DNA of 64,000 nt, from positions 1 through 64,000 of the forward strand of contig NZ_BTPU01000004.1 of the NCBI RefSeq assembly GCF_036985595.1. The letters run 5' to 3'. A program made the translations under genes and the position numbers. This document shows positions 27,296 to 35,991 of the stretch, piece by piece. The notes under the pieces are model-generated. The model did no database searches and was not told the origin of the DNA. It saw nothing but the letters and a program-made list of their open reading frames with translations. Numbering within the stretch: position 1 is the first letter of the stretch; each line of letters starts with the position of its first letter. Origin of the DNA: Vallitalea maricola. GTDB taxonomy: Bacteria > Bacillota > Clostridia > Lachnospirales > Vallitaleaceae.

Positions 27296-28195
27296 ATGCA
27301 AAACAAAATTGTAGAATGTGTACCTAATTTTAGTGAAGGAAGAGACCTTGATAAGATTGAAAAAATAGTTGAACCATTGCGCGGTAAAAAAGATGTGAAA
27401 TTGTTGAACTATGAAGCCGATAAAGATTATAACAGAGTTGTAGTTACAGTAATGGGAGAACCTGAAGCTGTTAAGAATGCAGTACTTGAAGCTATTGGAG
27501 TAGCTACAAAGCTTATTGACCTCAATAAGCATGAAGGACAGCATTCAAGAATGGGTGCTACGGATGTAGTTCCATTCATACCAATAAAAAATATGACAAC
27601 AGAAGAATGTGTAAAACTTGCTAATGAAACAGGAAAAGAAATAGCTGATAAATATGGTATACCTGTGTTTTTATATGAAGATGCTGCTAATTCTCCAAGC
27701 AGAACCAATCTGGCGAAAATCAGAAAGGGACAGTTTGAAGGAATGAAAGACAAGATTAAGCAGGAAGAATGGAAACCCGATTTTGGTGAAGCAAAAATCC
27801 ATGAAACTGCTGGAGCGACTGCAGTAGGTGCCAGAATGCCTTTAGTAGCTTATAACATTGATTTAGACACTCAGGACGTAGAAATAGCCAATAAGATATC
27901 AAGATGCATTAGACATTCTAGCGGAGGATTCAGATATATTAAAGCAGGTGGTGTCAAAGTCGAAGAAAGAGGTATAACTCAAGTAACAATGAATATCACT
28001 AATTATACTAAGACATCCATCTATCGTGTGTTTGAAACAGTTAAGATGGAAGCAAAAAGATATGGTGTGAATGTTTTAGGTAGTGAAATAGTTGGGTTGG
28101 TTCCTATGGAAGCTTTAGTTGATGTGACGGCATATTATCTAGGTCTGTATGGATTTTCAATGGATAAAGTCATAGAAACAAATCTGATGGAGTAA
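27296..28195 (+). CDS. ftcD: Glutamate formimidoyltransferase
   Basis: Transfers the formimino group of N-formimino-L-glutamate to tetrahydrofolate, releasing glutamate. The 299-aa protein has only the formyltransferase domains; the cyclodeaminase is encoded separately at 29554. Recognisable segments are VECVPNFSEGRD at the N-terminus, HEGQHSRMGATDVVPFIP near residue 79 and ETAGATAVGARMPLVAYN near 166. AAGGAGG precedes the ATG. Its presence shows that histidine carbon is recovered through folate rather than through HutG or HutF. Confidence 0.95.
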   Translation: MQNKIVECVPNFSEGRDLDKIEKIVEPLRGKKDVKLLNYEADKDYNRVVVTVMGEPEAVKNAVLEAIGVATKLIDLNKHEGQHSRMGATDVVPFIPIKNMTTEECVKLANETGKEIADKYGIPVFLYEDAANSPSRTNLAKIRKGQFEGMKDKIKQEEWKPDFGEAKIHETAGATAVGARMPLVAYNIDLDTQDVEIANKISRCIRHSSGGFRYIKAGGVKVEERGITQVTMNITNYTKTSIYRVFETVKMEAKRYGVNVLGSEIVGLVPMEALVDVTAYYLGLYGFSMDKVIETNLME

Positions 28196-28255
28196 TCAAT
28201 TTTATAACATGTTCCTAGTAACCTTAATTAATAATTAGTAAAGGGTGAAAAAAGT

Positions 28256-29509
28256 ATGAAAAGAACGATTATTAAAAATGCCAGCCAACTAGTAACATGC
28301 AGTGGATTCAAGGCTAAAAAAGGTAAAGAAATGAATGATCTAGGTATAATAGAAAACGGTGCTGTTGTTATTGAGGAAGGTATCATAAAATGGGTTGGTA
28401 AGACACCAGATATTCCTAGACAATTCGAAAAAGTTGCTGAAGTCATTGATGCAACTAATAAAACTGTTCTTCCTGGATTTATTGATTCACACACTCATTT
28501 TGTATTTGGAGGCTATCGAGAAGAAGAATATTCTTGGAGATTAAAAGGCGACGACTACATGGAAATAATGCAAAAGGGTGGCGGGATAGTAAATAGTGTA
28601 AGACAGACGAAAGAGGCTTCAAAAGATTATCTGATAAGGATAGGTATGAAAAGATTAGATTCCATGCTTTCGTTTGGTGTAACCACTGTTGAAGGTAAAA
28701 GTGGTTATGGTTTGGATTATGATACAGAGATTAAACAGTTGGAAGTAATGAAAAAACTTGATATCAGACATAAAATTGATGTAGTTCCTACATTTTTAGG
28801 AGCTCATGCTGTACCACAGGATTACAAAGGCAGAGAAGATAAATTTATAGATCTTATGATTAACGAAGTATTACCTCATGTAGTGGATAAAGACTTAGCA
28901 GAATTCTGTGATGTTTTTTGTGAAAAAGGAGTTTTTTCATTAGAACAATCAGAGAGAATGCTGTCAGCGGCTAAGGAAAAAGGATTGAAATTGAAAATCC
29001 ATGCTGATGAGATAGTTCAGTTAGGCGGAGCAGATCTTGCTGCCAAGTTAGGTGCTGTTTCAGCAGACCATTTACTGATGGCATCTGATGAAGGAATAAG
29101 AGAAATGGCTAAGAACGACGTAGTAGCCACCCTTCTTCCTGGTACTGCATTTAGTTTAAGAGAAGATTTTGCAAGAGCAAGATACATGATTGATAATGAC
29201 TTGGCTGTAGCCTTGGCTACTGATTTTAACCCAGGCAGCTGTTTTACAGAATCTATTCCATTAATAATTGCTCTAGCAACTCTATATATGAAAATGTCCA
29301 TAGAAGAGACTATAACTGCTCTTACAATCAATGGTGCCGCAGCTCTTGATAAAGCAGATAATATAGGAAGTATTGATGTGGGTAAAAAAGGTGATGTTGT
29401 AATACATGAATATCCTTCTTATAAGTTTATTCCATACCATATAGGGGTCAGTACAGCAGAAAAAGTTATTAAAGATGGACAGATGGTCTATTATAAATAC
29501 GAACAATAG
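28256..29509 (+). CDS. hutI: Imidazolonepropionase
   Basis: Hydrolyses 4-imidazolone-5-propionate to N-formimino-L-glutamate. It is a 417-aa amidohydrolase-fold enzyme. The metal motif appears as FIDSHTHFVFGG near residue 75, with further ligands in KIHADE near 247, SADHL near 271 and ATDFNPGS near 322. The order in the operon does not follow the order of reactions, which is common. A 60-bp gap separates it from ftcD. Confidence 0.95.
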   Translation: MKRTIIKNASQLVTCSGFKAKKGKEMNDLGIIENGAVVIEEGIIKWVGKTPDIPRQFEKVAEVIDATNKTVLPGFIDSHTHFVFGGYREEEYSWRLKGDDYMEIMQKGGGIVNSVRQTKEASKDYLIRIGMKRLDSMLSFGVTTVEGKSGYGLDYDTEIKQLEVMKKLDIRHKIDVVPTFLGAHAVPQDYKGREDKFIDLMINEVLPHVVDKDLAEFCDVFCEKGVFSLEQSERMLSAAKEKGLKLKIHADEIVQLGGADLAAKLGAVSADHLLMASDEGIREMAKNDVVATLLPGTAFSLREDFARARYMIDNDLAVALATDFNPGSCFTESIPLIIALATLYMKMSIEETITALTINGAAALDKADNIGSIDVGKKGDVVIHEYPSYKFIPYHIGVSTAEKVIKDGQMVYYKYEQ

Positions 29510-29553
29510 ATATTCTAAGAAGTCATATATATATGTAAATGGAGGTTAATAAA

Positions 29554-30171
29554 ATGTTGATAGATAAAAGTGTCTCTCAGTTCTTGGATGCAACAGCGTC
29601 TAATGATCCAGTTCCAGGGGGAGGGTCAATAGCTGCCAGTAGTGGTGCAACAGCTGCAGCTTTGGTAGAAATGGTAGCCAATTTAACTATTGGTAAGAAA
29701 AAATATGAAGACGTTAATGATGAGATGAAAGAAATATCTAAAAAAGCTAATGATCTAAGACAGCAATTATTAAAATATATAGATATCGATTCAGAGGCAT
29801 TTAATAGAGTTATGAATGCTTATAAGCTGCCAAAAGATACAGAGGAACAAAAGATTGTAAGGAAAATGACTATACAAAATGCCATGAAATATGCTGCATC
29901 TGTGCCGCTGGAAGTTGCAAAAAAATCTTATGATATTATGGAACTATCCATGAGAGTTGTAGAAAGTGGTAATAGAAACGCCGTCACTGATGGTGCTGTG
30001 TCTGCAATGATGGCTAGGACAGCTGTATTATCAGCTATATACAATGTAAAGATAAATCTTTCATCCATAAAAGATAATATCTATGTAGAAAAAGTTGATA
30101 GTGAAGTAAGCTGGCTGGAAATGAATGCAACCAATAAAGAGAAAGAAATATTAGGTAAAATAGAATTGTAG
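29554..30171 (+). CDS. fchA: Formiminotetrahydrofolate cyclodeaminase
   Basis: Converts 5-formimino-THF to 5,10-methenyl-THF and ammonia, finishing the histidine route. The 205-aa helical protein shows the family N-terminal block FLDATASNDPVPGGGSIAAS near residue 9 and the NRNAVTDGAVSAMMARTA block near 135. ATG 29554 is chosen because GGAGG stands 10 bases before it; the ATG at 29539 lies within the leader. It is the last hut gene, and the folded region at 30201 probably ends the transcript. Confidence 0.92.
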   Translation: MLIDKSVSQFLDATASNDPVPGGGSIAASSGATAAALVEMVANLTIGKKKYEDVNDEMKEISKKANDLRQQLLKYIDIDSEAFNRVMNAYKLPKDTEEQKIVRKMTIQNAMKYAASVPLEVAKKSYDIMELSMRVVESGNRNAVTDGAVSAMMARTAVLSAIYNVKINLSSIKDNIYVEKVDSEVSWLEMNATNKEKEILGKIEL

Positions 30172-30200
30172 CATTAACATAATATATAGTTTCAGAGTCT

Positions 30201-30317
30201 ATTAGGAGAATAGAAGTATAAATTAGCTTTTTGTTGGAATATTTTTGACAACATATTATTTTATTTCAGAGTTCATTTAGCTATTTTGTATATATATTCT
30301 CCTATTATTTTTGTTTT
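30201..30317 (+). terminator. Large imperfect hairpin ending the hut operon
   Basis: TAGGAGAATA near 30204-30212 pairs with TATTCTCCTA at 30295-30304, and the arms stay largely complementary inward to TTAGC/GCTA, about 25 positions. ATTTTTGTTTT follows, fitting termination. The remainder of 30172-30558 is AT-rich with a small GAAG/CTTC hairpin near 30385-30397 and no gene. Confidence 0.5.
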
Positions 30318-30558
30318 AATATGCTTTGTGGTAATAGTTAATAAAATTATATGTTTAATTTTATTTTTTTTTCGTGTTTTTTGAAGAAATACTTCGGGGT
30401 ATATATAAATCATGTACAAAATTACATTTGCATAAAATATGTAATAATTATATAATGATAAGTATTGATTTACATATTTTGGCTAAAGACATAACATTGT
30501 AGTAATAAATAAATAAAATGACTTAATCTTGACTGTTGATTCTGCTGGGGGTATAAGA

Positions 30559-32481
30559 ATGCGAACATTTCTAAGAGTAAAACCGCTATCCTATATAAGA
30601 GAAATTATATTTTTATTTATGATAATTATATCGTTATCTATAACCCTTTTTATTATTACCATGTCATATAATAAATTTGAATCTGATAGTAAAAAAATAA
30701 GAGAACAATATTATTCCTATCATAAAAAGATTATAAAGAGTGAAGTTGATAATATATGTAAGTATATGGATTATTACATAGATAAATCAGAAGAGGTTTA
30801 CAAAAGTGATATCAAACAGCAGGTATATACAATATATGATATTATGGATCATCATTACAGAACTAATGATTCCAAATCAAAACAGGAGATAAAAAAAGAA
30901 CTTTTAGATATTCTGACTGGAGTAACTCCAAGACCATTAACCAATTATTTTGCAATAGAATTGGATGAAGAGAAAATAATAATACCAAAAAAAGAACTTG
31001 ATAAAAATACATTTAGTACATTAGAATTAATAGAATATAAAGAGATTGATGAGATTGTTGACCTAGTAAAAAAAGAGGGAGAATCATACACTAGTTTCAA
31101 TGGTTCTATCCTAGAACAAACAGGTGATGAAAATCAAAGCGAGCTATCTTTCATCAAATATTTTGAACCTTTGAACATACTAATAGGTTCAGGTATTAAT
31201 GCAAATGATTTGGAGAGTGAAGTAAAAGAAGAATTGCTAGACACAATTGAAGATATCAAATATGATACTGACGGATACTTTTATGTAACAGATTGCGATG
31301 GAACTGCTCTAGCTTTTTCTGATAAGAGTTATATTGGAAAAGATATTACCCTAATAAAAGATATCAAAGGTGCAAATATCTATCAAGAAATAATTGATAG
31401 GGTAAACGAAAAAGGGGAAGGTTATTTTGAATATTTTTGGACTAAGCCTTTCTCTGAAGGTGTATTTTCTAAGCTTTCATATTTTAAATTATATAACAAG
31501 TGGGAATGGATTATTGGAACAGGTGTCTATAAAGATAATATTGAAGCCAATGTGATAGCTATTGAAGGTGATCTTAAAAAAGAAATGAGAGGTAATTTTT
31601 TAAGAGTACTTTTAGTTATTGGTTTGTTGGTATTTATGTTACTATTGTTTCAATTTTACTCTACTATAACAGAATTATCAGTTGATGGAATACTAATAAT
31701 TAATTCAAGTGGGCAGGTACTGGATATTAATAAAAAAGGTCTTGAATTAATTGGTATTACTCGTAGAGAAGTGAATGGTACTAATATTTTTCAAATGTTC
31801 AGAGATAACATAATATCAAAACTAGTTAATAGGAAACATGTCTATATCGATAGTATATTAGAAAATAAAAAAGGTAAAAAGATTCCTGTTGAAATACATA
31901 TAAAGTTAACTAAAATAAGGAGAAAAGAGTATTACATTGCCTATCTAAGAGATTTGACTAAAAGAATAAACTACGAAAAGAAACTTGAAAAGTTAGCTCT
32001 TGTAGATGAACTAACAGGAGTTTATAATAGAAGATTTTTGATTAGTCAGATTAAATCAGATATAAACAATCACACCAAAAAAGATAAACCGATTTCACTG
32101 GCAATGATTGATATTGATTTATTCAAATCAATCAATGATACATATGGTCATACATATGGAGATGAAATATTAAAATATTTTGCAGACACCTTCAAACAGA
32201 ATATCAGGGATATGGATTATATTGGAAGATATGGGGGAGAAGAATTCATTATTATATTTCCAGAAACGGATATAGATTCAGCTTATTCAAGTTTAAATAG
32301 AATAAAAAATATTATAAAAAATCACTCTTTTAAAGAAAAAGAGTTGAAATTAACTTTTAGTGCTGGTATAGTAGAAATTGATACAAATAGCAGTCAACTA
32401 AATATATCTGAATATATTAAAAAGGTTGACCGTTTATTGTATAAAGCAAAGGGAAATGGTAGAGATAGAATAGAAATATAG
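30559..32481 (+). CDS. Membrane diguanylate cyclase with Cache and PAS domains
   Basis: A 640-aa signalling protein. A TM helix near residues 15-38, an extracellular Cache-type domain (sCache-like YFYVTDCDGTALAF near 235-250 and WEWIIGTGVYK near 315) and a second TM near 348-370 precede a PAS domain. The GGDEF domain carries GGEEF at 559-563, and a RDMD inhibitory I-site ends five residues before it, so it should make c-di-GMP under product inhibition. ATG 30559 is chosen for the GGGGG ahead of it. It is monocistronic; the signal may be a small organic ligand such as an amino acid. Confidence 0.9.
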   Translation: MRTFLRVKPLSYIREIIFLFMIIISLSITLFIITMSYNKFESDSKKIREQYYSYHKKIIKSEVDNICKYMDYYIDKSEEVYKSDIKQQVYTIYDIMDHHYRTNDSKSKQEIKKELLDILTGVTPRPLTNYFAIELDEEKIIIPKKELDKNTFSTLELIEYKEIDEIVDLVKKEGESYTSFNGSILEQTGDENQSELSFIKYFEPLNILIGSGINANDLESEVKEELLDTIEDIKYDTDGYFYVTDCDGTALAFSDKSYIGKDITLIKDIKGANIYQEIIDRVNEKGEGYFEYFWTKPFSEGVFSKLSYFKLYNKWEWIIGTGVYKDNIEANVIAIEGDLKKEMRGNFLRVLLVIGLLVFMLLLFQFYSTITELSVDGILIINSSGQVLDINKKGLELIGITRREVNGTNIFQMFRDNIISKLVNRKHVYIDSILENKKGKKIPVEIHIKLTKIRRKEYYIAYLRDLTKRINYEKKLEKLALVDELTGVYNRRFLISQIKSDINNHTKKDKPISLAMIDIDLFKSINDTYGHTYGDEILKYFADTFKQNIRDMDYIGRYGGEEFIIIFPETDIDSAYSSLNRIKNIIKNHSFKEKELKLTFSAGIVEIDTNSSQLNISEYIKKVDRLLYKAKGNGRDRIEI

Positions 32482-32555
32482 ATATACATATTTCAAACCT
32501 TTAAATAATACAGTAATTTGAAGTATGTCAAGAATTAAACGAAAGGAGAGGTTCA

Positions 32556-32975
32556 ATGGAGTTTAAAAAATTTGGAAGCAAGTATGTGGTAAGATTTGAT
32601 AAAGGTGAAGAAATCATAGCTACACTAACTGATTTGTGTAAAAAAGAAAATATCAAGTTGGGTTCAGTAAGTGCTATAGGAGCAACTAGTGAAGTAGAAT
32701 TAGGTGTATTAAATACTACAGATAAATCATACAATTCCTATATCCTAAAGGGAGATCATGAAATAGCAAATCTTATAGGTAATATATCTACTATGGATGG
32801 TGAAGTTTATCTACATCTACATATTAGCGTAGCTAATCATAATAAACAGATATTCGGTGGACATCTTAATTCAGCAATCGTATCAGCAACATGTGAGATG
32901 ATTATTGATGTTGTTAATGGAGAGATAGATAGAGAATTCAGTGAAGAGATAGGACTGAATTTATTCAAATTCTAG
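32556..32975 (+). CDS. PPC/DUF296 domain protein
   Basis: A 139-aa single-domain member of the plant-and-prokaryote-conserved (PPC, DUF296) family. The typical features are the RFDKGEEIIATL start near residue 13, GSVSAIGATSEVELG near 36 and HLHISVANHNKQIFGGHLNSA near 88, with the histidine cluster that binds metal in solved structures. The function is uncertain; family members are called DNA-binding or regulatory proteins without firm proof in bacteria. AAAGGAGAGG precedes the ATG. It lies between a diguanylate cyclase and a LacI regulator, with no evident link. Confidence 0.85.
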   Translation: MEFKKFGSKYVVRFDKGEEIIATLTDLCKKENIKLGSVSAIGATSEVELGVLNTTDKSYNSYILKGDHEIANLIGNISTMDGEVYLHLHISVANHNKQIFGGHLNSAIVSATCEMIIDVVNGEIDREFSEEIGLNLFKF

Positions 32976-32981
32976 TATAAT

Positions 32982-33005
32982 CAGGGCTGTGATATGACAG
33001 TCCTG
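32982..33005 (+). terminator. Hairpin after the PPC gene
   Basis: CAGGGCTGT 32982-32990 pairs with 32997-33005 (nine pairs, one G-U) with a 6-nt loop. No T-run follows, so it is only a possible terminator. Confidence 0.4.
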
Positions 33006-33057
33006 CTATATTCAACTTATTCAGTAATAAACGTCCAAATTTTTTAAGTACTCTTGG

Positions 33058-33106
33058 TTTAACGGTAAACAAATCGCTTGACATATGTAACGTTTAGCTG
33101 TACTAT
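33058..33106 (+). promoter_or_regulatory. Promoter of the lacI-type gene with candidate operators
   Basis: TTGACA at 33078-33083, a 17-bp spacer and TACTAT at 33101-33106 form a good promoter. GTAACGTTTA at 33087-33096 lies within the spacer, and GTTTAACGGTAAAC at about 33058-33070 lies just upstream. Both have the near-palindromic CG-centred look of LacI-family operators, suggesting autoregulation. Confidence 0.6.
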
Positions 33107-33144
33107 TACTATCATATATATAAATGAATGAAGGGGTAAAATAT

Positions 33145-34155
33145 ATGACTATAAAAGATATTGCTAATGCCGTAGGAGTTACTCCTACTACAGTTTCCAA
33201 TGTTATAAATGGGAATTATCATAAAGTTTCCCAGAAAACTATAGATAAAGTTCAAAAAGTAATACAAGAATCAGGTTATGTTCCTAATAAAAATGCTAGA
33301 GCCCTTGCAAATAATTCATCAAAAATAATTGGAGTCATATTTCCAAAAACAACAGAAGGATTTATGCAAGACCCTTTTCACTCTCAAATATTAACAGGTA
33401 TTGAGAAGATTGTTGGTGCTAAGAAATATGATCTCATGATAAAATCAATAGATAATTACGAAGAAATCTATGAATTGATGAGAAATTGGAGTGTTGATGG
33501 TTTTATAATACTTAGTCTTATAGGGTATCAACTTCCCCAGCTGGAAAAGTTCAAAAATGTTCCCGCAGTTTTTATTGATACCTATTATGAAGAACTTAAA
33601 TACATAAATATTGGTTCTGAAGATTATCAAGGTGAGTTTAAAGCTGCTAACTATCTATTAGAAATGGGACATGAATCAATAGGGTTTATATCCTATCATA
33701 TAGATTATCCAAGTGTTATTAGTATGAGACTTAATGGATTCAAGGATGCTGTTGAAAGTAAAGGATTACCATTTGATTATTCTGAGAATGTATTAGAAAT
33801 AGTAGGATTTGATCCTATTGGTAAAGAATGTGAAAATAAGATACTTGATTTTGTTAAGAATAAAACTGGTATCTGTATTAGCGCCGATATATTAGCCATT
33901 GAAATTATGGAATTACTAAGAAGTAAAGGCTACAGCATACCAGAAGATATTTCAATAATTGGATTTGATAATGTGTATTTATCTAGACTTGTCAATCCCA
34001 AACTTACAACTATCAATCAGGATATCATTGCAAAAGGGAAAATAGCTGCTGAGAACTTGATTAATATGATAGAAAAAAATAATAAAGAAAAGCCAAATAT
34101 TAAAATTCCAACAAATCTTATCATAAGAGATTCTGTCAAAAAAATAAATGCTTAA
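33145..34155 (+). CDS. LacI family transcriptional regulator
   Basis: A 336-aa repressor. The helix-turn-helix MTIKDIANAVGVTPTTVSNV starts the protein, and the hinge with NKNARALANNSS follows near residue 52. The C-terminal two-thirds is a sugar-binding-type domain with FDNVYLSRLVNPKLTTINQD near 277. ATG 33145 is chosen because AAGGGG lies upstream and the HTH begins directly. It stands 216 bp before a two-component system and sugar importer that it may regulate, though a terminator lies between them. Confidence 0.92.
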   Translation: MTIKDIANAVGVTPTTVSNVINGNYHKVSQKTIDKVQKVIQESGYVPNKNARALANNSSKIIGVIFPKTTEGFMQDPFHSQILTGIEKIVGAKKYDLMIKSIDNYEEIYELMRNWSVDGFIILSLIGYQLPQLEKFKNVPAVFIDTYYEELKYINIGSEDYQGEFKAANYLLEMGHESIGFISYHIDYPSVISMRLNGFKDAVESKGLPFDYSENVLEIVGFDPIGKECENKILDFVKNKTGICISADILAIEIMELLRSKGYSIPEDISIIGFDNVYLSRLVNPKLTTINQDIIAKGKIAAENLINMIEKNNKEKPNIKIPTNLIIRDSVKKINA

Positions 34156-34188
34156 GTAAATAGTATAGTAGGTTGAGTATTAGTAAAT

Positions 34189-34230
34189 ATGTTTCTTAAA
34201 ATTAATTTTTTAAGGGGCATTTTTTATTTT
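34189..34230 (+). terminator. Terminator after the lacI-type gene
   Basis: 34189-34201 pairs with 34208-34220 (13 pairs including three G-T), with a 6-nt loop and TTTTTATTTT afterwards. Confidence 0.7.
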
Positions 34231-34371
34231 GAGTAACCTAAATAACCCATTTGAAAAATCTTTGTTCTCGTGGTATTATTTTGTATATATAACCAAACCA
34301 AAAATGAAAAAAGAATAAACAAATAGTATAATTATTAAGGTAAATAAAAATATATATCTAGGAGGAGAGGT

Positions 34372-35991
34372 ATGTATAAAATAATTATTGTGGAAGATGA
34401 AATACCTGTTAGAAATGCTATATGTAATATTATTAAGTGGGAAGAATTAGGTTATGAACTAGTCTATGTTTCAGGTGATGGACAAGATGCATTAACATAC
34501 ATAGAAAATAATCAGATAGATGTTATTTTGACCGATATATGTATGCCTTTTATGGATGGTCTGGAACTGTCTAATGAAGCAAAAAAAATATTACCCACTG
34601 TAAAAATTGTTATCATCACTGGATATAATGAATTTGAATATGCACATAAAGCAGTAGAAATAGGTGTTGACCATTATTTATTGAAACCAATAACTGCAAA
34701 TGAATTTACCAAAATGCTTGTAGAAATAAAAAATGAATTGGATAATGAATTCGCTAAAAAGAGAAATCTAATAGCATTGAAAAAACAAGTAGAAACCCAT
34801 AAAGACATTCTTCGAGATAAATTCTTGATGAATTTATTATACAATAAAATAAATTCAAATATAATCAGAGAGAAAATCAATAGTCTTGGTATCAAACTAG
34901 AAGGAACTAAATACATTGTAGCGGTACTACAACCAGAAAATATAAAAGAAATAGCTGATTCAAACTGGGATTGTGATTATCAATTATTAGAATTTGCTAT
35001 ACTAAACATTTGTAATGAAGTGTTAACTAACTATGGTCAAAACATTTGTATACTAGGGAATGACGACCAGATAATAATATTTTTTGTTAATGATGGACAA
35101 GATGAAATAGAGTTTCGAGATACTATTTATGAGATAATGAATAAAATTATTGTATGTGTTGAGAAATTCTACAGCATAGGTATGTATATTGGTGTGGGAG
35201 ACAACTATGCTGAATTGCAGGATTTGCATTTCTCATATAAAGATGCTTTAAATGCTCTAGAATATAGGGTATTAAACGGAAGTAATAAGATAATTTATAA
35301 AATGGATGTTGAAAAGACTTCATCATTCTCTTATCATAAAATTGATGAATATCTTAGGGAATTAGAATATGCCATAAAAATCGGTGGAAATAAAACAGAT
35401 AAAATCATCGATTATATATTTAGTATCATAATATTTTCCAATGTTCATATATCACAATTTAGAACAATACTTCTTAAGATAACAACTACAATATTGAAGG
35501 CTTATGAAGATATTTGCAGTGGATCACCTAATGATGTAATAATTGATTTCAATCAATTTAATGAAGTATTTGGAAAAGAAAGAATAGATGAAGTAAAGAC
35601 TTATTACAAAAAGCTATGTAAGAATTTATCTAATGAAATAAACAAAGAACGAATAGATATTAAAACCTCTCAGATGCAGAAAGCGTATCAATTCATTTAT
35701 AATAATTATCAAAACAAGAGTCTCGACATCAACATGATATGTAATCATCTCAATATAAGTTCAAGTTATTTTAGCCGAATTTTTAAAACAGAGACAAATC
35801 AAACATTTATGCAGTATCTGACAAAAGTAAGAATGGAAAAAGCTAAAGACCTGCTGATAAATTCAGATTATAAAGTTTATGAAATATCTGAAAAAGTTGG
35901 ATATGAAGACCCTCATTACTTTAGTTATAATTTTAAGAAGAAGACAGGAGTGAAACCAACACAATATAGAAAAAAAGAGGTGGAATGTTGA
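34372..35991 (+). CDS. Response regulator, YesN type (REC plus AraC HTH)
   Basis: A 539-aa regulator. The receiver domain has IIVEDE near the start, phospho-acceptor Asp55 in LTDICMP and the lysine in YLLKPIT near residue 105. A middle region of about 290 aa follows. The C-terminal AraC HTH pair carries LNISSSYFSRIFKTETNQTF and VYEISEKVGYEDPHYFSYNF. GGAGGAGAGG precedes the ATG. The stop overlaps the kinase start by seven bases. It probably activates the sugar importer at 39008-42554. Confidence 0.93.
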   Translation: MYKIIIVEDEIPVRNAICNIIKWEELGYELVYVSGDGQDALTYIENNQIDVILTDICMPFMDGLELSNEAKKILPTVKIVIITGYNEFEYAHKAVEIGVDHYLLKPITANEFTKMLVEIKNELDNEFAKKRNLIALKKQVETHKDILRDKFLMNLLYNKINSNIIREKINSLGIKLEGTKYIVAVLQPENIKEIADSNWDCDYQLLEFAILNICNEVLTNYGQNICILGNDDQIIIFFVNDGQDEIEFRDTIYEIMNKIIVCVEKFYSIGMYIGVGDNYAELQDLHFSYKDALNALEYRVLNGSNKIIYKMDVEKTSSFSYHKIDEYLRELEYAIKIGGNKTDKIIDYIFSIIIFSNVHISQFRTILLKITTTILKAYEDICSGSPNDVIIDFNQFNEVFGKERIDEVKTYYKKLCKNLSNEINKERIDIKTSQMQKAYQFIYNNYQNKSLDINMICNHLNISSSYFSRIFKTETNQTFMQYLTKVRMEKAKDLLINSDYKVYEISEKVGYEDPHYFSYNFKKKTGVKPTQYRKKEVEC

